Below, piece by piece: positions 13,273 to 27,394 of a stretch of 64,000 nucleotides of DNA (positions within the stretch are counted from its first letter, which is position 1; every line of letters begins with the position of its first letter). A model generated the notes under the pieces. That model did not search any database, was not told where the DNA came from, and saw nothing but the letters and a program-made list of their open reading frames with translations. Position numbers and translations under genes: made by a program. The stretch is from Eulemur rufifrons (lineage: Eukaryota; Chordata; Mammalia; Primates; Lemuridae). The stretch spans positions 73,785,001 to 73,849,000 of the forward strand of contig NC_090999.1 in the NCBI RefSeq assembly GCF_041146395.1. Direction: 5' to 3'.

Positions 13273-13310
13273 AGAGAAAGAAAGAGAGAGAGAGAGAGAG
13301 AGAGAAAGGA
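13273..13310. repeat. (GA)n microsatellite
   Basis: An almost uninterrupted run of AG dinucleotides with GAAA interruptions at each end. Confidence 0.95.
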
Positions 13311-14233
13311 ATCGAGAACAAGAGAGTGAAAAATATAGAATATGACATATCTTTCCACAAAGATGAGTAGACCTGTCTTTTTAAAAATGGAATACCTTAT
13401 TTTAACAAAGAATTAAATGTATAGCAGGAGAGCAGAAAATAACAGTATTGGTCTCTTCTTATAAATAAGTGAATTTTCCATATCTTCCTCCATCTATAAA
13501 ATATCTTGTTAATATTGAATTCTATATTTTTAAGAATTCAGATTGTTTTATAAATATTATATTTTTTAATTTCTTTGATATGCTATAAGGAATAAAATGG
13601 TATATAGGTTTAAAATAACTTTCTCTAAACAATTATTAATATTACATTATCTTTTTTACACACTTATATTTTCAGGAGTCTAAAAATAACAAAGAAATAT
13701 TTAGTAACATGACAGAAGGTAGAATGATAATTCCTTTTCATTTAATCTTTTCATTTACATATTGAAAGAAATCAATCTGAAAGCAATTAAATAGCTTGCC
13801 GGAGATACTGTAGGGCAACCAAACGCCACAATCACTTACTTATCAACTCAAGTTATGGCCCTAGTATCCTCTTACAGGACCTATGACAATAGACATTCAA
13901 TCATGAGTTATGACTGCATTGCTCCTAATCATGACTAGTATAGTAGCTGGCATTAAAAAGACACTCAGCACTTTTATTTATATTAATGGCTTTATTAGCA
14001 CCAGTGATGAATATGGATGGATGCTCTCAAAGTACCTGTGCAACTTTACCCAGGACTGGAGGCAGCTTTGGTGAGATCAGAAACTTTTAACAATTTGTGA
14101 AGCCATTTTTAGAAAAAGTATGGAGTATTCAAAATGTAAACCTAAAAAATGTAAATATTTATTTTGAAATAGAAAATTAAATCAGAAGTCATTACAAAAA
14201 TCTTTTAAAGGAGTATATTATTAATAGTATTCA

Positions 14234-14716
14234 ATTGCTGTTGTGGCAAATTACTTCAAATTTAGCAGCTTAAAACAATGTAAATTTATTCTCTTATAGT
14301 TCTGGAGGCCAGAAGTCCAAAATCAGTTTCACATCCAAGTCAAGATATCAAGCAGGGCCATGATCCTTCTGGAAGATCTAACAGAACATCTATTTCTCAC
14401 TTTTCCAAGCTACTAGAACTGCATTGTTTGCATTCTTTAACTGTGGCCCCTGCCTTCATCCTCAAAGCCAGCAGCATAGCAACAGGTAAGAGACATCATG
14501 TTATTTTTTCTTTCTGTGTCACATCTCACTCTGCCTCTCTCTTTTAAAGACATTTGTGATTTAATGTAGGTCTCACCTGGATTATGCAGAATCCTCTCTC
14601 CATCTAAAAATTCTTAATCACATCTGCAAAATCTCCTTTGCCATTTAAAGTAAGATTCACAGATTTCAGAGATCCAAACCCAGATATCTTTGAGGACCAT
14701 TATTCGGCCTATCACA
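14234..14716 (-). mobile_element. Solitary MaLR (MLT1-type) LTR, antisense
   Basis: Read on the plus strand, the antisense LTR shows TTAAAACAATGTAAATTTAT, TATAGTTCTGGAGGCCAGAA, then a C-rich mid-section, and ends in CATTATTCGGCCTATCACA. This is the order of an MLT1-class LTR of the ERVL-MaLR group, here about 480 bases. No internal sequence adjoins either side, so it is a solo LTR. The subfamily is not resolved. Confidence 0.75.
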
Positions 14717-15367
14717 AGGAGACAAATAAAAATTATCACAAAAGTCTTGAAAAAATAACATAATATTTTCATGAACTCCCTTTCACACCACTATGTTTCC
14801 TGCATTTTTGGCTGATGCTGTTTGATTGATTTCCCACATGACAGCTATTTTATAATATTTTTGTCTGTTTAGAGAATACACAGATGACTCAATCTTTCTT
14901 TCAGCACAGTTAATCAAAATAGTCCTTTTTAAAAAAATTATTGTCAATTGATGGGATCCCTAAAACGTGACACCACACACAGAAAAGTATGCACTATTTT
15001 TAGTACAGGTTTGACTCTATGCCTTATGCACACAGTCATTCCAATAGGTTATATTTTGCATAATTTCTATCAAAAATATGGAGCAATTATAATTATATAC
15101 TCTCCAGGAAGGAACTTCTGTTTTACCTAGGTGTTGATAAAGACCAAATTTTATACATTTGATGTTGGGAAGGATTTTGCACAGACCAGTTTCTGGCTCC
15201 ATTTGGTTCTCCCCTGCTATTCCCACACTTGCTGTGTCAGATACCATGGGACATATTCATACCGCCATACCACCTATCCCTTTGTGACATGATGCAATTC
15301 TGTGCAGTCAACACTATGAAGAGTAGAATTATTTCTAGACCCCATCCTACACTGGGCAGCTAACAAT
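14717..15367. other. Unassigned sequence
   Basis: Nothing recognised in about 650 bases. A 60-codon frame at 14948-15130 has no supporting signals. Confidence 0.45.
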
Positions 15368-15702
15368 GGCCGGGCGCGGTGGCTCACGCCTGTAATCCTA
15401 GCACTCTGGGAGGCTGAGGCGGGTGGATCGCTCAAGGTCAGGAGTTCGAGACCAGCCTGAGTGAGACCCCGTCTCTACTAAAAATAGAAAGACATTATAT
15501 GGACAACTAAAAATCTATATAGAAAAAATTAGCCGGGCATAGTGGCGCATGCCTGTAGTCCCAGCTACTCGGGAGGCTGAGGCAGTAGGATCGCTTAAGC
15601 CGAGGAGTCTGAGGTTGCTGTGAGCTAAGCTGACGCCACGGCACTCACTCTAGCCCGGGCAACAAAGTGAGACTCTGTCTCAACAAAAAAAAAAAAAAAA
15701 AA
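15368..15702 (+). mobile_element. Lemur-type Alu, full length
   Basis: It starts GGCCGGGCGCGGTGGCTCAC and ends in a poly-A tail. The left arm is followed by the expanded linker (CTAAAAATAGAAAG, then TTAGCCGGGC), and the right arm reads GCTGTGAGCTAAGCTGACGC. The RNA polymerase III A and B box regions of the left arm are recognisable. CpG sites are largely kept, so it is relatively young. No clear target-site duplication was found. Confidence 0.95.
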
Positions 15703-17034
15703 TGTGAGCCATGTAATTATATTCTTTTAAACTAAAACTTAGTATATTCCCAAACAAACTTTCCTTTAGTTGGATCCAAGGAATTCTTAGGGAACCGTTA
15801 TCACCACCATGACACAGGGAAAGTGAGAAAGCAGGGGACGTCTGAGTGGAAACAAACAGTGGTTTTAAATGGTTATGGTTAAAATATCTTACTTTAAGGA
15901 AATATACAAAAACATATGGCCATGTGAACCCATTGCCAGGGTTCTCCTGGGACCTTGGAGGTGGCCATGAAATGAGAGGCCCTGAGGCTCCTGGCAAGAC
16001 AGGAATTTTGCCTCCCGTACTTTATAGAAACTTCTTTCTACATACTACTAACAAATCAAGTTCGTAATAAGTACAACTTAAGTAACCCAAAAACACACTT
16101 AAATGTTTTTTTTTTTTTGATGCCCTCATCATTTCTCACCAAACTCTGTGAACATCTGCATTCTTGTCCAATAGGAGCACCTGTGAACCTCACTAATCTC
16201 AATTTATGTTTACCACTTGATTATTTTACGATCCTTTCAAGTGTTTTTAACTAGCCTCATTAATTAGAAATAACTGGAAAGAAAGGTCTCCTTGAATTAG
16301 GCAGTTATATGAGCTTTACAGTTTTTCTAAGGAAGCATAAATTTGGGATTTTAAGTAGCTGAAGTAAGAGAAAACAGCTTAACAAAATACTGCTACTTAG
16401 AGCTCCTATTGGAACATATTATGCCAGAGAGGTAGGGTATATTTAAAAGGAGCCTGTTCTTGTTTTTCATATGTTTTAGGTACTTACATTTAGATAAAAT
16501 AAAAGATCATCCTTTTAAGTTGATTAGACTTTCCCCTGCAATATTTCGCATCACTAATTAGCTTTGACCAATCTACCCAAATGTCCATGAACTTGATTTA
16601 ACCACATTTTAGTCAGGCTTCTGTCCTTCCAAGAAGTCTGACTTTGTCCCACACTTGTGCTAATGCAAGCTTTGGAACAAGGGATGGTAACTCAGTAATA
16701 CTTCATGCTTGCCTAACTTCACCCACAACCCGTTCTTTTTAGCCACGTTTATTCTTTCCTGTAAGAGAAATGCCATTTTTGCTAATAGTTCTTGTAGTCT
16801 AGGCAGAGCACTCTCTCTATGGCAATAGGTTTGTTTTGTTTTTTTTTTTTTATAGTCTCTTTTTGTTGCCTGTATTTGTTTTTATTTGACAACTTAAATT
16901 GTCCATTAACTTTTTTCATCAGGTTTGAAATCCAACTTATCACCAGTCCACATGATCCAAAATTCAATATTGTTCATTTTCACATCAATAAAATTTTATT
17001 TTCATGATATCTTTAAACCTATACTTACTTGTTT
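15703..17034. other. Unassigned sequence
   Basis: No gene or repeat recognised. It contains short T-runs near 16108 and 16840. Confidence 0.45.
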
Positions 17035-20000
17035 TATTGAGGTACATTTCACATAACATAAAATTCACCATTTTAAATAAGTATACAAATCAGTGGCTTT
17101 TAATACATTCACCATGTGATTCAACACCAATACTATCTAATTCCAGAGTGGTTTTAGTATCCTGAAAATGGACCCCCAATCCCATTAGTTAGTCCCTCCA
17201 CATTTCCTTCACCTTCTAGTCCCTGGCATCATTAATCTTCTCCCTTTAAGTATTTACCTACTGTGGACATTTTACGTAAGTGCAATCATATAATATGTGG
17301 CCTTTTGTGTCCAGCTCTTTTCGCTTAGCATTATGTTTCTATGGTCATCCAGGCAGTGGATTTATCAATACTACATTCCTTTTTTATGACTAATATTCCA
17401 TTGTACAGATGTATCACATATTTTTTACCCATCATGAGTAGATGCATATTTGATTTTTTCTCCTATCTTTTGGCTACTGTAAATAGTGATAATTTAAACA
17501 TACCTGTACAAGTTTTTGTTTGAATACTCATTTTCAATTCTCTTGGGTTTCAACCAGGAAATGGAATTGTTGGATCACATAGTAACTTTATATTTAACTT
17601 TTTGAGCAAAAACCAAACTGTTTTCCACAGTTACTGAGCCATCCATCATTCCTACCAGCAATGTGTGAGGATTTGAAATTCTCCACACTGTTGTCAAGTC
17701 TTGTTATTTTCTGTGTTTTGTTTCTTGTTTAATTATTAATATGATAGCCATCCTAGTGGGTATGAATTAGTATCTCACTGTAGTTTCCATTTGAATTTCA
17801 CTAATGACTAATGATGCTGAGCATATTTTCTTGAGTTTTTTGGCCATTTGAATATCTTCTTTAGGGAAATGCCTATTCAAGGTCTTTGCCCATTTTTTAA
17901 TTGGACTGTTTATTTTTTTCCTATTCTGTGGAAAATATTTTTATATATTTTAGATATTAGACTCTTATAAGACATGATTAGCAAATATTTTATATTATTC
18001 TATGGATTGATTTTCCATTTTCTTGACATGATACTTTTTTCTTTTTATGAAAAGTTTTATTGAGATATAATTCATATACTATAAAATTCAACCATTTAAA
18101 GTGTACAACTCAATACTTTTTCCTATATTCACAGAGTATGTAACCATCCTCATAATATAATTTTAGAACATTCTCATAACCCCAAAAAGAAACCCCACAC
18201 CCATTAGCAGTCATGCCCTTTCACCCACAACTCCCTCCCTCTTCCCTTCCCTCACAGCACAGACATTTTTAATTTTTATAAAATCTGACTTGCCTTTTTT
18301 TTCATTTATTGTTTTGCTGTTAAAATGTTTTTAAAGATCTCAATATTTTAATTTTTTTTGAAAAATGAACACTAGGATGTACAAAAGTATTTTAGTTTGA
18401 TGCAGTTCAACTTATCATTTCTTCCTTTTGTTGCTTGTACTTTTGGTGTCATATCTAAAATGCCACTACAAAATCCAAGGACATGAAGATTTACAACTAT
18501 GTGTCATGTATGTATCTTTTGCATGTCTAATTATTCTTTTACAGTTTTCCCCAAATCCTATGAATGGTCTTGGCACATTTGTTAAAAATCAGTTAATTGA
18601 AGATGTCTGGATTCATTTCAGGGCACTTAATTCCATTCTGTTGGTCTATATATCTATCCTTTTGCCAGTATAAGATTAATTTGGATACAGTCTATTTTCA
18701 GTAAGTTTTGAAATTGAGACACGTGAGTTCTCCAACTTTGATCCTTTATTTCAAGATTGTTTTAGCTATTCTGGGTCTCTTGCAATGCCATATGAGTTTT
18801 AAGATCAGTTTGTTTATTTCGTCAAAAAAGGCAGTTGGAACGTTGATAAGAATTGCATTAAACTCTTAATCAATTTGGGGAATATTGCCTTCTTAACAAT
18901 ATTAAATGTTCAGATATATGAAATAGGTTATATTTCCATTTATTTAAGTGATCTTTAATTTCTTTCGATATTGTGTAGTTTTCAACACAAAAGTCTTATA
19001 CTTCCTTGGATGAATTTAGTAATATTTCTAAGTAGTTTAATTTTTGATATTTTTGTATGTAGAATTATTTTATTTTATTAATTCCATTTTCAACTTTTCA
19101 GTTGCTAGCATATAGAACTACAATTGATATTTGAATGTTAATTTTGTATCCTGTAACTTTACTGAATTCATTTAGTTGCTGTAAAAGAGTTTTTGTTTTG
19201 TTTTGTTTTTAGAGGTTGCTTTTTGTTTTTTTGGTTTATTTTTAGTTTTTTTGGAATATGGAATTTGTAGGTATTTCTACATATAAAATCATGTCACCTG
19301 TGAATAGAAGTAGTTTTATTCTTCCTTTCCAATTTGGATAACTTCCATTTATTTTTCTTGCCTAAATGTTCTGGATAAACCTTCTAGGATGATGTGGAGT
19401 AGAAGAAGTGCAAGAACAATTCCTGATTTTAGGGGGAAAACTTTCAGAATTTTACTTAGTATGATGTAATTGCTTGGGTTTTCATAGATGTCTTTTTATC
19501 AGCTTCATAAAATTTCCTTGTGTTTCTGGTTTGTTGACTATTTGCATCATAAAAAGATGAAAATTTTTCAGATGCTTTTTCGTCATCAAGGTATTCTTCC
19601 TTCATTGTGTTAATATGGGGTATTACATTGATTGATTATTGTATGTTGCACACACTGCATTCCTGGGCTAAATCCCCTTTCTCCCATGGTGTATAAACTT
19701 TTTAATGTGTTACTGGTTTTGCTTGCTAGTATTTTGTTTAGGGTTTTTGCATCTGCATTCAGAGGTATTTAGGTCTTTAGATTTCTTGTGATGTTTTGAT
19801 ATCATGGTAATACTGGGCCCATAGAATGAGTTAGAATGTGCTCTCTCCTCTTCCTTTTTCTGAAAGAATTTGAGAAGAATTGAGTTAATTATTCTTTAAA
19901 TGTTTGGTAGAATTCACCAGTAAAGCCATCTGGTACCAGGCTTTCTTTGTTGGAAGTGTTTGATTACTATTTCAATCTCCTTACTTGGTCTAGGTCTATT

Positions 20001-23000
20001 CAGATTTTCTATTTCTTCTTGAGTCAGTTTCTTCAGTTTGTGTGTCCCTAGGAATTTCTTCATTTCACCTAGGTTATACTATTTGTTGACATAAAAGTTT
20101 TATCTAATAATTACTTTTTACTTTTGTAAAGGTCAGTAGTAATGTTCCAACTTTCTTTCCTGACTTTAGTAATTTGAATCTTCTCTCCCCTATCCCCTAC
20201 TTTGGTCAGTCTATCTAAAGGCTTATTAGTTTTGTTGAAATTTTTAAAGATTTAACTGCTGGTTTTGGTGATTATCTCTGTTGCTTTTCTATTCTATATT
20301 CCAATGACCACTGCTTATAATCTTTATTATTTACTTCCAGCTGCTCGCTTTAAGTTCAATTGCTTTTTCTTTCTTGTTTCTTAAGGTGAAAAATTAGGTT
20401 TATTGATTTGAGATATTTCTTTATTTTAATGTGCATGTTTACAGCTGAAAATTTTCTCTGAGCCATCTTACAGCATACTATAAGTTTGTTTTTATGTTGT
20501 ATATTAATTTTGATTCATCTCAAAGTATTTTCTAATTTCCATTGATTTCTCTTTTATCCCATTGATTGTTTAAAAGTGTTAATTTCCACATATTTGTGAA
20601 TTTTCCAGATTTTCTTTTGTCATTGATTTCTATTAGCATTTCACTAATTACTGAGAAGATATTGTATATGATTTTAATATTTTAAAATGTATTGAGGATT
20701 GCTTTGTTGTCTATCCTGAACAACACTTCGTATACACTCGATGCATATTCTACAATTATTAAATGAAGTGTTCTATATCTGTCTGTATATCTAGGTATAG
20801 ATTTTTTTTAGCATTGTTCAAGTCTCCTATTTCCTTGTTTTGTCTTTTATTGTTCTGTCTATTGTTAAATGTGAGTGTTAAAGTCACCATCTGTTGTTGT
20901 CAAACTGTCTATTTCTCCCATCAGCTTTGTCATTTTGCTTCATATATTTTGAAGCTCTGTTATTAACTGCATATATGTTTATAATTGTCATATCTGCTAG
21001 ATTGGCTGATCCTTTTTGTCATTACCTAATGCTCTTCTTTGTGTCTTGTAACAATTTTTGTCCTAAATTCTATTTTGTATTATAATAATGTAGCCACTAC
21101 AGCTCTCTTTGGTTATTGTTGCATGGAATATTTTTTTTTTTCGCATTCTTTAGCTTTTCAACCTATTTGTGACCTTGGATCTAAAGTATATCTCTTGTAA
21201 ACAGAATATATCTGTCATGTTTTTTCTTTGTTGATTCTGCCAATCTCTGTATTGTAATTCAGAGTTAAATGCACTTATATTTAATATAATTACTGATAAG
21301 AAAGGAGTTACTTCTGTCATTTGCTAATTGTTTTCAACATGTCATATCTTTTTTGATAGGCAATTGTTTTATTACAGCCTTATTTTGGGGTTAGATAGAT
21401 ATTTTCTATGTGCCATTTTGATTCTCTTCTTTTTTCTTTTTATATACATATTTTTAGTTATTTTCTTACAAGTTCCCCTGGAAATGACAAGTTTAATCTT
21501 AGTTTATAAAATGCTACTTTGAATTATTACCAACATAGCTTCAATATTATATTAAAAAATTTAGCTACCATTAGCTTTGCCTCCCCTTTTATGCCACTAT
21601 TGTTAAGATTGTATCTTTTAAAAGAGTGTGTTCATCAATATAGTTTTTAAGTAGTTATCCTTTGAAACACAGGGAAAAAAAGAAGTTACGACCAAAAAAA
21701 AATAATAATACTGATTTTTACATTCACCTATGTAGTTATCTTTACTAGTGCTCTTTATTATTCATAAAACATAATATATTCATAATATATTCATAAAACC
21801 CTTCAGAGTTATTTAATTTCAGTCAGAGAGACTCTCCTGCTGTTCAGGTCTACTAGCAATGATCAGTTTTTGTTTAACTATGAATGTATTAATTTTCCCT
21901 TTGTTTCTAAGATACTTTTGCCAGATACAGAATTCTCAGTTGACAGCTTCTTTCTAGCAACACTGTGAATATGTCATGCCACTGCCTTCTTGCATTGTGG
22001 TTCTTATGAGAAATCAAATGTTAATCTTATTGAGCATTTTTGTACATGAAGAATTATATATCTCTTGCTGATAGAAACATTTTCTCTTTGTTTCTGTCTT
22101 TCAACAGTTTGGTTATAATGTGTCCTGGTATGGATCTCTTCAAATTCATTCTATTTGGAGTTCATTGAGTTATTGGATTTGTAGATTTATGGTTTTCATA
22201 AAATTTGGGATGTTTTCACCTAGCATTTCTTCAACTACTATTTCTGCTGCTTTTTCTATCTCCTGTGCCTCTGGAGCACATTTCATGCATATTCCGATTT
22301 TCTTGATGGTACCATACAGGTCTCTTAGACTTTGTTCATTTATCTTTATCCCTTTTGTTTGCTTCTCAGACTAAGTAATCTCAATTAACCTCTAGTCTAG
22401 TGAATTGAAGCCCTCTAGTGAATTTTTTATTTTATTTTTTGTACTTTTCAACTTCAAAGTTTGTGTTTGGTTCTTCTCATGTATTTCTTTAGTTTTTTGC
22501 ACAAGGTCTCTTTTGGTTCTTTGAGCATATCTTAAAAAGTTGATTTAAATTCTTTGTTTTGTAAATCCAATGTCTGAACTTCTTCAGAAACAGTTTTTGT
22601 CAGTTTCCTTTTTTATCTGCTAATGGATCATATTGCTCTGTTTCTTTGGATATCTAATATGATTTTTTTTTTGAAAATTGGACATTTTGAATAGTATAGC
22701 AGTTATATAAATCAGAATCTCCTTTCTCTCCAAGATTTGCTGCTATTGCCTGTTATAGTTGTTTTTTTGTTTGCTTAATAAATCCGATGAACTAATTTTG
22801 TAAAGTCTATATTCGTTGTTGTGTATGGTTACTAAAGTCTCTATTCCATTTACTTAGTAGTCAGATAGTGATTCAACAGAGATTTCTTTAAATTCCTGGA
22901 TCAAAAAATAAATGTTCCAGTCATTAAAAATGGGTGATATGTGTGTTATGGCACATCTTCAACACTTAGCTAGAGTTTGTAACTCTGTTTTAGACTTCAT

Positions 23001-23370
23001 TTTCTGCTTGCACAGAGCCTAAAGGTCAGCAAGAGGTATGAACTTGGGGTCTTTTCAGGTCCTTTCTGAGCATGCACCCAGCCTAAGATGCACATGGCTT
23101 CTAGGTTGCCAAGATTATGCTGGAACACATAAAGTTCTTAGTCACCAAAATATCTCATTCCTAAGACTTTCTCCAAGTCTTCAGTTTGTCTATTATTTTC
23201 CCTGCCTTTAATCCTTGTTCCAGGTAGAAGCACTTTATGAATTTGCCTTTAGATGTTTTCAGCAAATGATCACTGGATAGCCACCTCAGCCCTTGGAGGA
23301 TTCCAAGGTAGGCAAAATAGAGGCCAGTCTCTAGAGCTGGTTCTTCGGGAAGACACCAGACATGTTAAAA
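17035..23370 (-). mobile_element. Long ancient L1M element, antisense
   Basis: About 6.3 kb follow the antisense order of an old L1. From the left come the 3' end (TTATTGAGGTACATTTCACA), the ORF2 C-terminal part (near 17540-17700, CCAGCAATGTGTGAGG), the reverse transcriptase part (near 19550-20080, including GTATTACATTGATTGATT and AATTCACCAGTAAAGCCATC) and the endonuclease part (near 20860-21120, TCTATTTCTCCCATCAGC). The ORF1 C-terminal part lies near 21900-22010, and further 5' sequence near 22100-23350 (GGACATTTTGAATAGTATAG, AAAGTCTCTATTCCATTTAC). Stops and indels interrupt every frame. It is close to full length for an L1, which is unusual for so old a copy. The right edge is uncertain. 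Confidence 0.8.
18040..18270 (-). mobile_element. Second L1M 3' end nested in the ancient L1M
   Basis: TTTTATTGAGATATAATTCA begins a fresh antisense L1M 3' end inside ORF2 of the host element. The host sequence is TTTCTTGACATGAT before it and resumes as ACATTTTTAATTTTTATAAA after it. The stretch CCCATTAGCAGTCATGCCC is the homologue of CCCATTAGTTAGTCCCTCC near 17182 in the host, so two 3' ends of the same type occur within 1.2 kb. A weak GACAT repeat flanks it. The host L1M must be the older of the two. Confidence 0.7.
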
Positions 23371-24982
23371 CAACCACAATTATTTGAGAATAAGATCCAT
23401 TCTGCTCATTTCAATACTAAAAACTGTACTAGGAATATGAGTCGTATTTTTTCAAGTCTTGTAGTAAGCTGAGCGATTAGGAATGGAATGTAGTTAAAAT
23501 GTCACCAAGCTTTCTTGGTAAAATTCACCTGTTTTATTTTTCTTGATTAAGTTTTCATCTGGTTGCTATAAAATTGCTATGAATTTTCAGATTTCTGATA
23601 AAGTTGATGCTGACAGTGTTGCCAGGAATAGTCATTGCTTTTGTGAAGGAGTGGGTAGACTCCTTTCCAATCATTTTGCCTATTTTTCACACTGTAATAA
23701 TTGATGTTCCTTGGTATGTTTTCTTTCAGACAATCCTCAAGGAGTAAGATAGAGTTCAACTAGATTGCCCTAGGTCACTCAGTAAGTAAGAGGCTGTGCA
23801 TGCTGGGATTCAAACCCATGCAGTGTGACTACAGTTTGCTAGAGAATTCGAGAAACTACTACATCTTCAGACATTTATAATAAGCATGACAGAATGTACT
23901 ATGGAATAAGAAGCATTTCGACAGATTAGAATGTCTTATCAGTGATAGTGAATGTTAAGCTGAATTTCAAGTAAGTAAAGGGCGTGACAGGCAAGAAAAT
24001 AATGGGAAGTTCTAAAACCATACAATAAAATTAATTTGAATTTACAATTGGAATACTATGTCAGATAAAAGCAAAGTGTTTAATCCAAAATCTAACATTT
24101 AACATTTGATTTAGGATTAAATGTTCTAATACCTTTAGGAAGATTTACCTTCCCTACCCCTAGTTTTATAAAGTTGTATGAAAAAAATTGCACAGTTTTA
24201 AAACATTATGGGAGAAAATTAATATGGATGAATCCATTGGAAAACAATGTTTTGGCAGATGACTGGAATATGATTTGTGAAGATTTGCAACAGAACCAAA
24301 AACTCACTTTTTTCCTTTGTTATTTTTTGAATTTGCAGTGTGGTAAATCAAAGTGTGTTTGTGTATTCCTAGCTCTTATTTTTTTTCTTTCTTTTAAATC
24401 ATTCAGGTCCTATTTACTTAGTTTTAACAACACAAAGATAGCTTACCATTAATTTGCATTTTAGTCTTTCAAATATCTATAAAGTGAAAAACAGTTCCAT
24501 GATAATAAGATTTTATTAGCTGAGCTAAGTACAATTTAGAGGTAACATATGAAAAAAATTCCCAGTTTGCTTCATTTCCTGATAATGTAGGATGAGTAAT
24601 ATATTAACATAATGGATTTGTAAATTGTTTAACATTGTTTATTTAATATAAAGCCTATTACACCTAAAATTCACTGATTTTTAGGACGGGAAAATTAGAA
24701 ATTGACAGTTATTTATTTGAAAACATGATTTAAATATGTGTAATGTGTATTAAAATACACATTTAATCGATTTGATATACTTTCCACAATTTCTTGTCAA
24801 AAATACATGCTTCAATGTTATACATATTCAGATAGAACCAAGCAATATTGCTTGAATAGTATGGCTAATTAATGTCCATCATGAACAAATATTGATACTT
24901 AAAACTCCACTGTTATTTTGAGACTTCATTTTAACACAGAATAAAAATGAAAGAATGTATTTAAAAATATTTTTCAAATTTT
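23371..24982. other. Unassigned sequence except a MIR
   Basis: Apart from the MIR near 23745, nothing is recognised. A 92-codon frame at 24174-24452 has no supporting features. Confidence 0.45.
23742..23855 (-). repeat. MIR SINE fragment, antisense
   Basis: CCTAGGTCACTCAGTAAGTA and GCTGGGATTCAAACCCATGC match the antisense core of MIR, the 5' tRNA-related half. Confidence 0.75.
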
Positions 24983-25275
24983 CCCACCTATAATCCTAGT
25001 ACTTTGGGAGTCCAAGGTAGGAGGATCACTTGAGGCCAGAAGTTCAAGACCAGCCTGAGCAAGAGCAAGACTTTGTCTTTACAAAAAACATAAAAATTGG
25101 CCCAGTAAGGTGACATGCACCTGTAATCCCAGATAGGAGGGAGGCTGAGGCAGGAGGATCCCTTGAGCACATGAGTTCACAGTTGTAGTGAGCTATGATG
25201 AGGCAATCCCACTCACGCCTGGGTGATAGAGCAAGACCCTGTCTCAAAAAAAAAAGAAAAAAAAAGAAAGAAGAA
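24983..25275 (+). mobile_element. Old Alu, lacking its 5' end
   Basis: It begins at CCCACCTATAATCCTAGTAC, so the first bases of the left arm are missing or diverged. It continues through GACCAGCCTGAGCAAGAG, a short A-rich linker and the right arm with GAGCTATGATGAGGCAATCC, and ends in an A-rich tail. The right arm has the ancestral GAGCTATGATG form, unlike the lemur-type copies. This fits an AluJ-like age. Confidence 0.9.
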
Positions 25276-25542
25276 TGAATTAAAAATTTTTATTCAGATT
25301 TTCTTCAAAATGGGTATTTTATTTCTTAAATGATTTGAAGCTATTATTTTGCTCTGCTATTGAGGTATTGAGATTATATTGAAGGTTTCTATTTAGCAAA
25401 ATTAATTTAATTATGATGATATGACTGTGAATCATTTTCACATTCCAAATGTTCTTATATAACTTGACTCCATAACCTATGAGTTCAATGTGTTTTATTT
25501 TCAAGAACTCTTTGTATCATTAAAAAAAAAAAAAATAGAATA

Positions 25543-25850
25543 AGCCAGGCGTGGTGGCTCACACCTGTAAACCTAGCACTCTGGGAGGCCAGGGTGGGCG
25601 GATTGTTTGAGCTCAGGAGTTTGAAATCAGTCTGAGCAAAAGTGAGACTCCAACTCTACAGAAAATAGAAAAAATAACCTGTCATGGTGGTGCACATCTG
25701 TAGTCTCAGTTACTGGGGAGACTGGGGCAGGAGGATTGCTTGAGCCCAGGAGTTTGAGGTTGCAGTGAGCTATGATGACACCATTGCACTCTAGCGCTCT
25801 AGCTATGATGACAACATGAGACTCTGCTCCAAAAAAAAAAAAAAAAAAAG
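25543..25850 (+). mobile_element. Old Alu with an internal micro-duplication
   Basis: It runs from GCCAGGCGTGGTGGCTCACA to an A-tail of about 19 bases. The right arm has the old GTGAGCTATGATGACACCAT form. AGCTATGATGACA appears twice, near 25768 and 25801, so the end of the right arm (normally CTGGGCAACAGAGTGAG) is partly replaced by a duplicated block. Confidence 0.9.
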
Positions 25851-26265
25851 AAGATTATATATTTTTTTAATACATTTTAACATATTGCCTGAGCTACATA
25901 TTTCACATGACATCCTTGGGTAAGATGGCCTATCTCACAAAAAAAGAAAGAAATATCGTGAATCAATAAAAATTTATGAACAGAATTTGATTACTTTTAA
26001 TTATTGTTTTCCTTAATCTCAAAAAGTAGATCAATTTCTGATTTTGAATTTAGTCTGTACAAAAGCATCAAAACTTCATCTATCTATGGCCACAACTAAA
26101 GTCTGGTCCTATTAAATATTCTTTAATCGCTTAACAGATTTTTCCAATGAAACCATGACATGCTGAAAGGAAAATTTATAAAGCTATAAATTTGAGGTGT
26201 TAGCAGAAGGCATTCAGATTAAACACAAAAAAGTATTCAAAAATACAGAGAATATACAAAAATAA

Positions 26266-26654
<389 letters not shown>

Positions 26655-27394
26655 TGATGTCTAGAATCTCCTTTATGGAGTGAATTAACTTTGTTTAAAG
26701 TTGAAGGTCAGTAACCAATTTTCAAGCATAAGAATTATAGAAAACCTAAAATAAAACTCAACATCTTCCTGAGATGTTTGCTTTTTTGTTTTAAATATTT
26801 TCATAATTTTTGTTGCTACTATGCATTGCTCTTATTAGATTTAAAGCTCATATAAAGTAAATGTAATAAAAATTATTTCTGATGTTTTGTTTTTATTACT
26901 ATTATTTCAAATATTACATTTCTATATTCTATTACATTTCTAGATAATTATATAATACCTGAAATGATAATAGTCTAAGTCTGAGCCTATTTCTTATTTT
27001 TAAAATGATTTTTACTAATCTTATTTTAATTAAGAAATACTTTCTATTGATTGATACAATGTATCTATCAAATTACCAAAAACTCACCAAGACAATATTG
27101 TATAAATAATAAAACCACAGTTATTGACTTAAAATAAAAGGTAAAACAAAAAAAAAAAAAACCTCTCATGACATGAACTAAAATATAAAGTAATGTTTTA
27201 ACGATCTTGTTTGAGAACCTTTATGAAAGTTGAAATTTTGAATAAAATAATGACTTTTAGCTTCCTGTGTGGGGGCATCCCAGCACCCAGGGCAAAAATA
27301 GAACTTCAGTGTACTTAGAGCCTATTATGTACCAGTAGCAAGCATGTCACTACTAAAAAATATATAGTATTTCTCATTTTTAATTCTACAAAGA

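Larger units (their letters stand above)
12106..14233. other. Unassigned AT-rich sequence with simple repeats
   Basis: No gene recognised. It contains an exact 16-base direct repeat (AAACTATTTGTTTTAA at 12473-12488 and 12496-12511) and two simple repeats listed separately. Confidence 0.45.
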
